Source of the DNA: Monilinia fructicola
Lineage: Eukaryota > Ascomycota > Leotiomycetes > Helotiales > Sclerotiniaceae
Assembly: GCA_008692225.1 (NCBI GenBank)
Contig: VICG01000015.1
Location: 327,001 to 391,000 of the forward strand
Direction: 5' to 3'
DNA length: 64,000 bases
Shown here: positions 45,876-56,995 of the stretch, piece after piece
How positions within the stretch are numbered: the first letter of the stretch is position 1
How the letters are laid out: each line of letters begins with the position of its first letter
Position numbers and translations under genes: made by a program
The notes under the pieces: generated by a model
The model's input: only the letters and a program-made list of their open reading frames with translations
Told to the model about the DNA's origin: nothing
Databases searched by the model: none

Positions 45876-46669
45876 ATGGGCAGCAACGGCGATGTAAGTA
45901 TCCAATCCAGCTGGCCTTCCCTTCGCACATTTTTCTAACACGATTTGCGCCTTCAGTTCCACGCTTCCACAGGTATCACACCTCCAAAGGGACCTGTCTC
46001 TTACTCAACATACAAATCACCTTACGGACCCAAGTACGATGCGTGATTCCCCATGGAATAGAAAGAGACTGATGAGTCTGCAGATACAAGATTCAACCAA
46101 ATATTGCCGGATGGACTCCAAAAGCCGCCTCTAAAGTGTATGTAGCTTTTCCTTGGATAGACGCGATACACATAGGGACCAAGAGACTATGATTTCTGAT
46201 TGGGAATTCTATCTTATTTCTCAAGAAGGCAGAATTTTGTTTGGGGCCAAACTAATAATATGATGTAGTGGCCTTACTCTAGCAGGGTTCGGTGCTTCAG
46301 CTGGATTCTTCGCCCTTTTCTTCTTCTCCGACATCCCCAGAGTACGAAACGATATCATGGTTGTAAGTTGGCATATTGAATAAATTCTATGGGGTTGGGG
46401 CTTATGAATGAAACAGAAAATTCCAATTATTGGTGACCGCTGGAGAAAGGAAAATTCCTGCATCAGACAACGTACGTTTATTCTTCTTTATTTTATATCC
46501 TTGGGGTTAGCAGTGGCCTTTTTGTTTTGGGGAAGAAAGAAGACAATAAACTGGCAGATATGCTGAAGTGACGAATTCTAATTCATGACATGCATAATAT
46601 GACATGACATGAAGCAGCAAATGTCACTAGTGGACATCGGTTACTTCCTTCCAGACCCCCCTTTCATGA
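45876..46669 (+). CDS. Cytochrome bc1 complex subunit 10 (QCR10), one frameshift
   Basis: Small single-pass subunit of mitochondrial complex III (ubiquinol:cytochrome c reductase), inner membrane. Exons are 45876-45893, 45957-46033, 46084-46137, 46269-46362 and 46417-46471, all with GT-AG introns (very intron-dense for a 100-residue protein), plus a short, uncertain last exon. Signatures are YSTYKSPYGPKYKIQPNIAG, WTPKAASKV, a membrane helix GLTLAGFGASAGFFALFFFS and DIPRVRNDIMV-KIPIIGD. In exon 5 the A4 run at 46451-46454 carries one extra A; with three A it reads RKEIPASDN, as in the family, and the exon length returns to phase. The end is tentatively placed at the TGA 46667-46669 after a cttccag acceptor. 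Confidence 0.85.
46451..46454 (+). other. Probable 1-nt insertion in QCR10 (A4)
   Basis: Exon 5 is 55 nt as given. Removing one A gives 54 nt and the expected KEIPASDN ending. Confidence 0.7.
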
Positions 46670-47498
46670 ACCGAGTTCTCAGCTACAACATGAAACTCCA
46701 CATCACTTGGAAATCATTCACTCAATTACCTACTAACATTGCTTTACACTAGCCTTTCTAAATGTTGCGCGACTGCTGGTCCAGAGTGGGGAGGATAAAG
46801 TAAAGACAAGAAGTGCATGGGAAATCAAATACCGAATTGTACAAAAGACATTATATGAATTAGACTTCACATTCACACTCATCCTAATATCTAGAAACTC
46901 CCATATAGCATGTGTGTGTGGTTCACGATCATCTCAGATATTGGCTTTATAACTTGACAGGTCTTCAAGTTCATGACAGCTACTATCTTTCGAAGTTCTC
47001 GAAGCTTCCAAATTCAAAACCCTTGGATCAATTACCAATCCCATGACGAGGCTGACATTTATGACCTCCGATCTCCAAATGATCTCAATCCCAACATTTT
47101 CTTTTCTCTTTCCTACATTCTGCATAACTTGCTTTCTTTCCCGTTATATCCAACCTGCTTTTTCCTAATTGGTTTCAATAATATAATTCTTCAACACTAC
47201 CCCCCCCCCTAATTATCTATTCATACCCGATCAATCACATTTCCACAGTCTTCCCAACGGAGCACAGCCCACAGGTCTCTCTTATCCCACAAGGCTGAAT
47301 AACATCAATACATATATCAACCGCAGCTCAAAAGACAAAGGCGTCAATAAATAAAAAAATAATAATAAATCGATCGATATCTGATCTGTAAATAAACGAC
47401 ACTGGTTGGCGCTTATACTTCACCAGTCTAAGCTGTTTTACTCGCAGATCCTCAAACTCAAAATCGGTTGAGTTCCTGCCGAATAGTAAAGTGGCATC
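46670..47498. other. Intergenic
   Basis: No gene. A 10-C run at about 47201-47210. Upstream region of the CHIP-like gene, TA-rich immediately before the start codon. Confidence 0.5.
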
Positions 47499-48655
47499 AT
47501 GGCAGGATCGGATCTTCCTCACGATCCTCAAAAGGCTCTCGAATTTAAGAAAAGGGGAAACGACCACTTTCAATCCGGAAATTATGAAGCCGCAGAACAA
47601 TTTTATAGTAAAGCGTTAGTTGATCATTTTGCCTTCCTCCCCTCTCGCTTCGGCACTTGCATGCCATGCGCGCGCGCACCCGTTTGCACATCTTCACCCA
47701 TGCGCCGCCATCCGTCTGCCACATATATCACACAGCCCACGCTAACGCACCGCACAACCCAGCATCTCCCTCGACCCCCTCAATCCCATCCTCCACACCA
47801 ACCACTCCAAGGCTCTCCTGAAACTCGCCCGCTACCCCGAAGCCATCGCCTCCTCGCAATCCGCCATCGCCGTCAACGCTTCCTCGCCCGTTAATGGCGT
47901 CTCCATGAAGGCTCACTACAATATCGCACAGGCATACCATGCGCTCCGCGAATATGAAAATGCGCTCCGGGCAGTGGAATCGGCGAGGGAGTTTTGTGTG
48001 AGGGATATGCCGGTGGGTGGGAAGGGGTTGGTGGGAAGTGGGAAGAGTTTGCCTAGCATCTTGGATTTGGGGTTGCGGTGTAGGAAGGAGGGGTGGGAGG
48101 CGAGGGAAGAGAGGAGGATGAAGGAGAGGAGTGGGTTGGTGGGGGAGGTGGTGGAGTTGATGAGGAGGGAGGGGGTGAGGAGGGGGGACAGGGTCCGGCG
48201 CGATGGTGAAGATCATGTGGATATTGATCATGACGAAGCCTCTGGAGACTGGGAACGAAAAATCGAGGAAGTCGAGCGAGTTTTCCGACTCGTCGAAACG
48301 CAAGGCAAAGAGGGCAGGAGGAGGGAAATGCCGGATTGGGCAATCGATGGTATTAGTTTTAACGTGATGATTGATCCTGTCATGGTATGTTCTCCATTGT
48401 TCATACTTTTCATTCCCCCCCTCTCATCTCTATCTTATAATCCTATATCCAAATAAATACCTGCTAAACTACGAGAAATAGACCAAAACAGGTCAATCCT
48501 ACGAGCGTACAAGTATCCTCCAACATCTGGAAAGAAGCAGCACGGATCCATTAACGAGAGAACCATTGCTCCCCAGTGATCTGCGACCAAATCTGGGTTT
48601 GCGGCATGCGATTGAGGAGTTTTTGGAGGAGAATGGCTGGGCTGTTGAGTGGTAA
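47499..48655 (+). CDS. CHIP/STUB1-type TPR and U-box E3 ubiquitin ligase
   Basis: Co-chaperone E3 ligase that binds the C-terminal EEVD tails of Hsp70/Hsp90 through TPRs and ubiquitinates their clients; cytosolic. Exons are 47499-47614, 47763-48384 and 48482-48655 (introns 148 and 97 bp); phases are exact and the product is 303 residues, the length of human CHIP. Residues about 10-120 form three TPRs (ALEFKKRGNDHFQSGNYEAA, LLKLARYPEAIASSQSAI, KAHYNIAQAYHALREYENAL). A helical linker follows. The C-terminal U-box spans intron 2: DWAIDGISFNVMIDPVM-TKTGQSYERTSI, then STDPLTREPLLPSDLRPNLG and EEFLEENGWAVEW at the end. No frameshift is present. Confidence 0.93.
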
Positions 48656-49250
48656 GTTTGAGGGCGAAGCCGAAGCCCGGGGGTTCTGGGGAGGCGACAT
48701 CAGATGGAACGGTGACTATGATGGAGACGCGGATGTCGATCTGGACAACGGATGCGGGACGGTGATCTACGGAGCGAGGATGAAGGTGGACCTACAATCT
48801 ACAAAACATGATATTTTCTCATATTTTCTGATATTCACGACGCAATGCATGCACGCATGCACGCATCCACCATCTAGCAAGCGTTAGTTAGCATAGCCTG
48901 CTCGACGCAGCGCTTTCACAATGTAATTTCGATTCCCTCTTGGATTTCATCTTCCCGCTCATTGATATTTGACCGTAGTGAAGATCTTGCCTTGGGGGAC
49001 CTTGGGGAACCTTGGGGAACCGGACGTCCTCCAACTCCCTACAACGCGATCTCCCAACCTCCTACCCCCACTCCCCCAAAACCTAGCATTTTCTCGTCGC
49101 TCATCAAAGTTCTGCTGAGACTTTCGTTTCGTTTCGCTTCGTTTCGTTTCGTTTCGCTTACAGCACTTATTACAGAGCGGCCCACTGCACTCATGTACTC
49201 ATCCCGTCACACCCGCTACAGAAGACGAGGTAATTGTTGGTATAAACTTG
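48656..49250. other. 3' region of the CHIP gene with TTTCG repeat
   Basis: No gene. A pentanucleotide repeat of the tttcg type occupies about 49121-49157, directly before the AT-rich block. Confidence 0.5.
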
Positions 49251-49880
49251 ATCAGTTAAAGTGCCAGTACTTAATCCTTTTGTTAATATATCATTATTGT
49301 TATTTTTTATATAATTTATAGAATGGAAAACGATTTTATAAATATCCTTAAGGTATTGGTACATCTAATACGGTTAAATGTATTATTTCTATAGTAATCT
49401 GGTATTATATAATCCATTTTCTAATATTAATAATTATTTAAAAATTAAAAGATTATATATTTAATCTTTATTTTCCTCTTTTTATTTATATAAACTCTTT
49501 AATTATTAATTTATTAATATTAATCAAATTCTTTAATATTTAATAAAGTTTATTCTTAACCATTAATTATATCTATAGAATTAGAATTTTTATTAATCTA
49601 TTTAATCTTTATAATTCTCTTATATTTATATAATTGATAAAGAGATATAATATTAATTATAAATCTTTTTTCTATTATAATATTCAATTTAATTAATAAC
49701 TTATATAATAACTTTAAATTAATATAGATAATACATAGAATCTGTTTTTTAAATTATAAAATAATATTAATAATCCTTTTAATTATAATTTATATAGCTT
49801 TAAAATTAGTATATTTTTTATAACTTTTTTATATTTAATACATGATCAATGTATAATATTAATATTATTATATTTATTGT
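49251..49880. repeat. AT-rich block, probable RIP-degraded DNA
   Basis: About 630 bp of almost pure A/T with TTAAT/TATTA words, hardly any G or C, and no open frame. This matches repeat-induced point mutation of a former repeat. No terminal repeats are recognised at its edges. Confidence 0.65.
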
Positions 49881-51171
49881 TTCCGGATATGTAAAATTAG
49901 ACATAGGGCTCCAAAATTGGGGAGGTCGAAAACTGGTTGGTGTTTGCTTTTAGGGTATGTCGATAGATTTGCTTGGTGTTTTTATGTTTCTTCGGGTATA
50001 AAAGCTATTGTTGGTTGCATTTATTATATGAGATGGAGTTTTGTCTCATTGTTTTGTTAATGGAAACAAGGATTATGAGATTAGGTTGTCTACTATCACT
50101 GATCTTATATCGTGATGCTGTAATGAGTCTCCTTGAAATCTATATAAAAGTAACTATTCGATTGTTTGATTTATATCGTTGCTCATCATCCATTTAGCTG
50201 TGACGAGCCTTGCCTATTCATCAGATTTGATTGAATTCTCCCTTTATAAACCTCATCGTGCGAGGACACTCATTTTCGAAGGTAATATTAACGATCCCAA
50301 AGTCTGATTGTCATTGGCTTTGTTCCATGTACAGTAATAGTAATGTTTTAATAGGAACATTGACAAAGTTAACAGAATTTTCCTATTACAATTTCTACAC
50401 GTCTTGGCTTTTGTGTATGTGCTAATGAAATCACAAAGGTTCTCAATGAGGTTTGAAGTTCACAAACTCTGATAAAAGTAGGGTTTGTTAAGTTCCTTAC
50501 CCCCACATTAGAACTAAGTCGCCTACCCCCCTATTCTACTTTCCGCCCACGCCTATCAATCTATACCAAAAACAGCAGTTTTCGAGTAAGGTTATTAATA
50601 ACTTTATTATATTAAACGTCAAAACTTCTATGCGTGTAGGATTTGCGATCTTTCGCAGGTGCTGAAGTCGAATGATTTGATGCGGATTGGAATGGGGAGT
50701 GTATAAGGATCCATGGATAGATTGATTTGTTTGAACAGACTCCGTACAACCTGGAAGTCTAGTAAGATTACAAGTATGGATGCTTGTTTGTTGACCGCCT
50801 TTACAAGAAAATGATTACTAAGTAATCTGTTTATGCCGGCAAAACAAAGGCGGTGAGAGAACATGTCAACTTTGGAAGCAGCCCTAGACTCCTAGAGAGT
50901 TGGATTTTATCTCATCTACTTTGGGTTAGACCATAAAATGATCCAGTGGGGTGAAAGAGTTTAATAGAGCCATCCATGGATCTTTGCAATATGATTGGAT
51001 AAGGTTCAATATCAATCTGATTTGACTTGAATAATCCTCCACAACTCCGTCATCGTGGGAGGCATTGAATTTTCTCCACTACTGGATTATATCTTCAATA
51101 TACTCCCATACCCAGCTAATCTGCCCACAAGCACTTACAACCTTCTTGGACTTGTTGAACGTCTAGATACG
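49881..51171. other. Intergenic, promoter of LTN1
   Basis: No supported gene. Frames at 49973-50425 (+) and 50628-50864 (-) lack features. Confidence 0.5.
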
Positions 51172-54100
51172 ATGGGAAAGCGACAATTCACATCTCAGGC
51201 TTCTAGTGCTCGTGCTGCCAATGCCTCAGCAGGCTTTGGCTTGGGCTTTTCTACAACTTCCACCAGACTATCATACCTTACCGAACCATCAAACCTCTCT
51301 TCCATAAGTGACGCCAATGTCGTTGTATCATTCAAGAACCTTTCCAAGAAAGATGGAACAACCAAGTCGAAAGCTTTGGAGGATCTGCGGACATTTATTC
51401 AAACCCAACCAAACGAGCAAGGTGGTGCGGAGGAGGCAATTTTGGAAGCCTGGGTAAGATAAGGCGCCTTGAAGGACTTTATAGCATACCTTCTAACATA
51501 GCATGCAGGTCAATGTATATCCTCGTGTCGCCATAGATAATTCACGTCGGGTTCGCGAGCTGTCTCATAGCATACAGTATGAACTATTGAAATCGGCCCG
51601 GAAAAGAATGGAAAAATATATACCAAAAATTGTTGGAAGCTGGCTGGCAGGAACATACGATAGAGACCGGGCGGTGGCGCGATCTGCAATTGATGGCCTT
51701 ACATCTTTCCTTGATACGGATGCCAAAATGAATCTCTTCTGGAAACGTTGTCAGAACGAGATACTGGACTATGCCGAAGAAGCCTTGAATGAAACCCCTC
51801 ATACCTTAAGCGACGAAAGATCCGTTCCGATAGAAGATGCAAATGAAAAGTACTTTCGAGTGAACAGCGCGAGTGTTTCTCTTCTTGTCAACCTGCTGGC
51901 CAAGCTCAGCAATGATGATATATTAAAGTACCAAGAGAGGTACGAGAAGGTTATTTTTGGCAATAAAAAACTATGGACACTGTCGTCATGTGAAGATGCT
52001 TCTGCAAGAAAAAGTACCGATAAACTACTGGTACTTTGCCTTGAAAAGCAAACCCAGCTGGTTGAAAACAATCTTGAGACTATCAGTCGTGCATTTATAT
52101 CTAAAGCCCTGAGATCATCTCAGTCAACATCTGCTTTGCAATTACTGCAGACTTTACAAAAATTAACGACAAAATTTCCAGAAGTATGGACTTCTGCATA
52201 TAAAGGTAAACACTCCGCAACAGACGATTTAAAGTCTTTCATTCGGAAGGGTTCACAAGGCTCTTCTCCGGCGTATTGGCAGACATTACGAGCTCTCGTG
52301 GCGATTTTACCAATATCTGTCTTACCCCAAGAATCGGATTCTATTTTGGAGTTTCTGGAAGCGTTTCGTAAGAGCGTTAATCAGAGAGAGGAAACCAAGG
52401 CCAACGCTTCTGAAGCATGGCTTGCTTATGAGGAGACATCCAACATCTGTATTGGGTACCTGTCAGGTTCTCAACAAACAGAAGTTGTGCAGAAATCCAT
52501 CTATCCTGTGTTCGAACATTATCTTCACCCCTCCTCAAATACTTCCGAGTGGCTCATCAGAAGTGATACTCCGTCTTCAACTTTATCTTCTTTCGTCTCT
52601 ACTCTAGGAAAGAACGCCAATTTCAGACAGTCCCTCGACGATGAATGGCAAAGGCTTGCTCAAGAGTTTATTACACGGATTCAAACATCGATGCCAGAGC
52701 AATCTAAAGATTATTCATCGTCTCAAGATGCGGTCATTGCTGAAGGCCATCGATGGTTTTCACTTTTGTCTGCTACCTTCAAGTTAAAAGACCTAGCAGT
52801 CGATCGAAACCCACTGCTTCAACCGTCCAGCAATATTATTGATATTGCCCTTCAAGTAGTTGTTAACAGGAATGGGAAGCCATACTCTGCTGCGGCACTA
52901 TTGGAATCCGCTTTGAGATATTCTCCGCAGCTACTGGAAACATCTCCCTCGACTTTAGAAGCCATAAAATCATTCATGGAAACCCATCTTCCCAAGTTAG
53001 TTTTGTCTCCATCGTCTTCATACTTGGTTTCAGCTTTGGATCGATTTCGTTCAGTTCCCGGACAGCAAGGTACTCACAAGAGCACCTGGAAAGAAGCTAT
53101 CGATGGTCTGTTGTCAGCTCCCAAGGGCTCGCAACAACAAAAGGCCATCACAGCATTAATTTCTTCTAAAGATGTTGCGGACTTAGTTCGTGATGACCAG
53201 GCTCTTCAAGATTATATCCTTGAAACTTCATCCGAGTTGGTCAAAGGGAACAATGAGGGATGGCCGCTATTCGAGGCGGCAGTAGGTTTCAATGGATTCT
53301 CCAAATCAACGGAGCGATCATTACTGCAACATCTTATTTCTGCATTGAGTGTTTCGAATCCTAACATTAACCTGGTCTTTCAAGCACTTGAATTACTATC
53401 CAAAACCCGACCTGAAGTTGTTCAAGAAGGAGATGCGCACGTGGATTTGATTACAAAACTATTGGCATTGACAGAGCTATCAGATCCTGAACTGGATAAG
53501 CGAGCTACGAGTCTACGATTGTTGGTCGATTCTACAGACAATCAAAATGGTGTTACCACTTCTTCTGTCGTCCATATCCTCAAAGAAAATCTGGAAAATG
53601 CAGGTCCTCAATCACTGACGTGAGTACAGTCCTCTGCAGCAATTCTTACCTGCCTGAGAAGTAGTGGCTGACATTAAACTCTAGCATCAATACGCTTGTT
53701 CAACAGGCAGAAGCAGTCATTGCTGCGTCAGATGACAATTCGCTCCATCCTGAGCTCTTCCCAGATGTCACCAAATGGTCTCAATCCTTAGCTCCTTTCT
53801 TGGTTCCAGCGCCAAATTCTACTTTAGGAGTTATGAGGCCATTTGCGGGAGCTGCGTTTTTGGTTCGTTCGCAAGAAAGCAGCGAAATTACCCGACCTAG
53901 CAGAGACGCGGATGGCTATTCTATAGCTCTGAGAATGGCAATATATTCGGCACATTTGGTTCGAGATCACCCTGATCGCTTATCAAAAGATACATTGGTC
54001 GAAGTTTTATACCTAATGTGCTTGACTGTTGAATTATCGAATGACCAATTAGATTTGTTAGAGATTAACAAGCTCTTCGCAATACCGTCCGAGGAAGTTG

Positions 54101-56223
54101 TTTCTGGTGTAAGCGTATTTGTGTATAGGATATATCGAGAGACGTTGCCCTTCATTCTACTGCACTCGAAAGCTTGGCGAGAGGGACTCGAGTCTGGTTC
54201 ACCGCTTGAATTTTCAGGTGTCGTTCATACCCTTGTTATGAAGCTTCTGAATGCTTCCCATGGCAACACACCTACTTCATTCTACTCTGCTCGCGCATTA
54301 AGCCATCTATTACCTCAGCTTGTTGAACAACATGGGTGGCAAGCGGTGGGAAGTGAAGAATGGATTTCCAAACTTGAAATCCTCAAGCCCTCCACACCGA
54401 ACATTCTTGGGGCTGTCGCTATTCTAACCGGACTTCACGAGACTCTTAGCACCAGTCAGCTCGTTAGCAACCTTTGCAATCGAATCATTAGTGATGTCGC
54501 TGGTTCTACTGCTCAATCAGAAAAAACCCTTGGCTTGATTGTTCTCTTGAATGCAACTTTATCCATATATGACGATGATGACCTTCCAGTGGCACAGAAT
54601 CGATTAGTATTTGCAGTAAAACAGATTCTCTCATGGACTCCAGAAATAGCAAGCACCAACTATCAGCTCTCTTCCGAGTCTTGTTTTGCCCTTCAAAGAT
54701 TGCTTCCAGCAATCAAGTCAGTTTATGGGTCCTATTGGGAGAGCACACTTGAGTTTTGTATCAAAATCTGGGAAACAATGGAGAGTGAAGAAGACTACGA
54801 CCAAAAACTTTCCATGATGGGGATGTCTTTGAAACTCTTCTCAAATTTACGAAGCTTACAAGATGCTAATGATGACCTTGAAGATGCCTTAACTCAATAT
54901 GGAGAGAGGGCATCTCAATGCTTCATCAAACTTATGAAGTTACCCCGATTTGCACCCACACAGCCACTTGAGTTTGTGGACAATATTTTATCGCGATTGG
55001 TCGTCAAGATACCTTCGAGTCACATTAAAGATGTATCTGAGTTTTACCCGTTGGTAGCTTCAGAGAATAGAATGGTTCAATCTGCAGCGTTTGATGTCCT
55101 TCATCGAGCTATTCCTGCAGAGCAAGAGGAAATTTCAGTGAATACGCTCCTCGAGAAAAAAGGTACGCAAATCCTATAATCATTCTCTTTTGTTTTTGAA
55201 ATATCTCATACTAACTAGCACACAGACGCCCAATTGCCAGAAGAATTGTTATCTCTTCTTCTAGACGCACCATCTATCCGCAATTTTGATGACGAAGATC
55301 TTGCAGAATTTCCTCCTTCCGTCCGATGCTATTTGCTTTCGTGGCAGTTAGTTTATGACTCATTTAGCACTGCTTCATGGAAAGTGCGCAAAGACTATTG
55401 CAATCATCTCCAGTCAGAGAACTGCATTGGACCATTCTTGACATTCCTCTTCGATGTCCTAGGTCATTCAGATGGCAGACCTCTCAACCTCGAGAAAGCA
55501 CATTTCGATGAGTCATATATTCGCTCATATGATACAACATTGGCAGATGCTGAAACAAACGAGCGAGACTTGCAATGGCTTCTTATTCATCTATATCATT
55601 TATGTCTGAAACATACTGGTGATCTGGCCAAGAACTGGTTTTCTGGCTGCCAATCTAAACAAACCCGTCAAGCCGTCGAAGCATGGACCGAGAGATATTT
55701 CACACCAATGCTAATTTCGGACAAGCTCGACGAGATCGAAGAGTGGGTAGGTTCAACGGAGGCCAGAGAAGGAGGCGAGAAAGAGCTGGAGATTAAAACT
55801 TCAAGGGGACACGTTCCGTCTTTGCCAGCTACGAAGTCGACGAAACCAGCATACAAATCGCCATCCGTTTCCCATCCAACTACCCCTTCTACAACGTCAA
55901 AGTCGAAGGTCTCAACCGTGTTGCGGTGCCGGAGAAAGAAGTGGAGAAGTTGGCTACTCATCGTTCAGGGTGCCATCACTTTCTCCAACGGCAGCTTGAT
56001 CGATGGTCTAACAACCTTCCGTCGTAATGTTGAGGGCAGTCTCAAGGGACATACTGAGTGTGCGATTTGTTACAGCATCATATCGAGCGACAAGAAAACA
56101 CCGGATAAGAGGTGTGGCACTTGTAAGAATTTGTTTCATGGGAATTGTTTGTTCAAGTGGTTTGCGAGTAGTAATCAAAGTACGTGTCCGTTGTGTCGGT
56201 GTGCTTTTAATTATGGTCGTTGA
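51172..56223 (+). CDS. Listerin E3 ubiquitin ligase (Ltn1/Rkr1), two compensating frameshifts near the end
   Basis: RING ligase of the ribosome-associated quality control complex; it ubiquitinates nascent chains stuck on 60S subunits. Four exons (51172-51453, 51509-53619, 53685-55162, 55226-56223) with 55-65 bp introns give about 1622 residues, as usual. The start MGKRQFTSQASSARAANASA is preferred to the longer upstream frame because it begins the conserved N-terminal domain. A long HEAT/ARM-like helical repeat region follows, then an RWD-like segment, and a C-terminal RING: ECAICYSII, RCGTCKNLFHGNCLFKWF and STCPLC. Between 55808 and 55935 the segment is in the wrong frame: a G is missing at 55805-55808 and an A is extra at 55935-55937. 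The alternative frame there reads FASYEVDETSIQIAIRFPS, the expected RWD strand. Confidence 0.93.
55805..55937 (+). other. Out-of-frame segment inside LTN1 flanked by -1 and +1 indels
   Basis: The given frame reads a Ser/Thr/Pro/Lys-rich stretch with no Listerin resemblance. A fifth G at 55805-55808 and one A fewer at 55935-55937 put it in the frame that matches the RWD region and rejoins KKWRSWLL. The two shifts cancel, so no stop betrays them. Confidence 0.8.
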
Positions 56224-56726
56224 GATGGATTGGATTGTGTGGAGGGATGGTATGAGTGGAAGAGGAGGTTGGAAGTCAAGGATTGAGAAAGGGGGAAGGG
56301 GGAAGGGGGAAGAGAGAAGGGATTCCGGTGTCAAATTTCACCAAAAGGAATCAAATGAAGAAACATTTACCCTTTTCAAATGGTCTGCTCAATATTCTTA
56401 GATAGATAAGTAGCATGGAGAATCAATATCCATGGACATCCCCGAAGACCATAACCATACCTTTAAATCACTTTGAATCCTCAATCCTTTTGAGAATTCC
56501 AGAAAATCCCGAATATACATATATATATATACACATTGTAAGTCTTACCTATCTACCTCCCTAGTAGATACCTAGCAAATAAACATCCCAGCCCTCTCCC
56601 CTCAATCGATACCCCAAACCTTGGAAATCCTGCCTACCTACATAGCCACTAGATAGCCACTAGATAGCTACTAGCAATAAGTGACCAAGCACACCAATAA
56701 GATCATATAAATAAATACGGAGTACC
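56224..56726. other. 3' region of LTN1
   Basis: No gene. A repeated cctacctacat/ctagatagc pattern at about 56624-56680 and a TACGGAGTA motif at 56716. Confidence 0.5.
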
Positions 56727-56978
56727 TACTTGGTGTTATTTTGGGTCTATGCCAGGATAAATACTAATTAAAAACGGAATTTATTTTTTAAAATGATAAT
56801 AAATCAACGAATCAATTAAAAAATTATAAATAAGTTTTTATGATATTATTAAATTAGAAAATAAATATTTGGTATATTTAAATTCTTAAAATGAAAGTTT
56901 ATAGTATATATAAAAAATTAAAAGATATACTATTTTATAAAATTTTATTCTAGTATAGACCTAAAACAACACCAAGTA
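56727..56978. mobile_element. MITE-like element with about 33-bp inverted repeats
   Basis: The left end tacttggtgttattttgggt and the reverse complement of the right end (tacttggtgttgttttaggt) match over about 33 bp with about five differences, all transitions, as expected after RIP. The interior is AT-rich and non-coding. The outer bases are TA on each side, so a Tc1/mariner-type origin is plausible. Confidence 0.65.
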
Positions 56979-56995
56979 CTTAGAACTAGTTAGAG

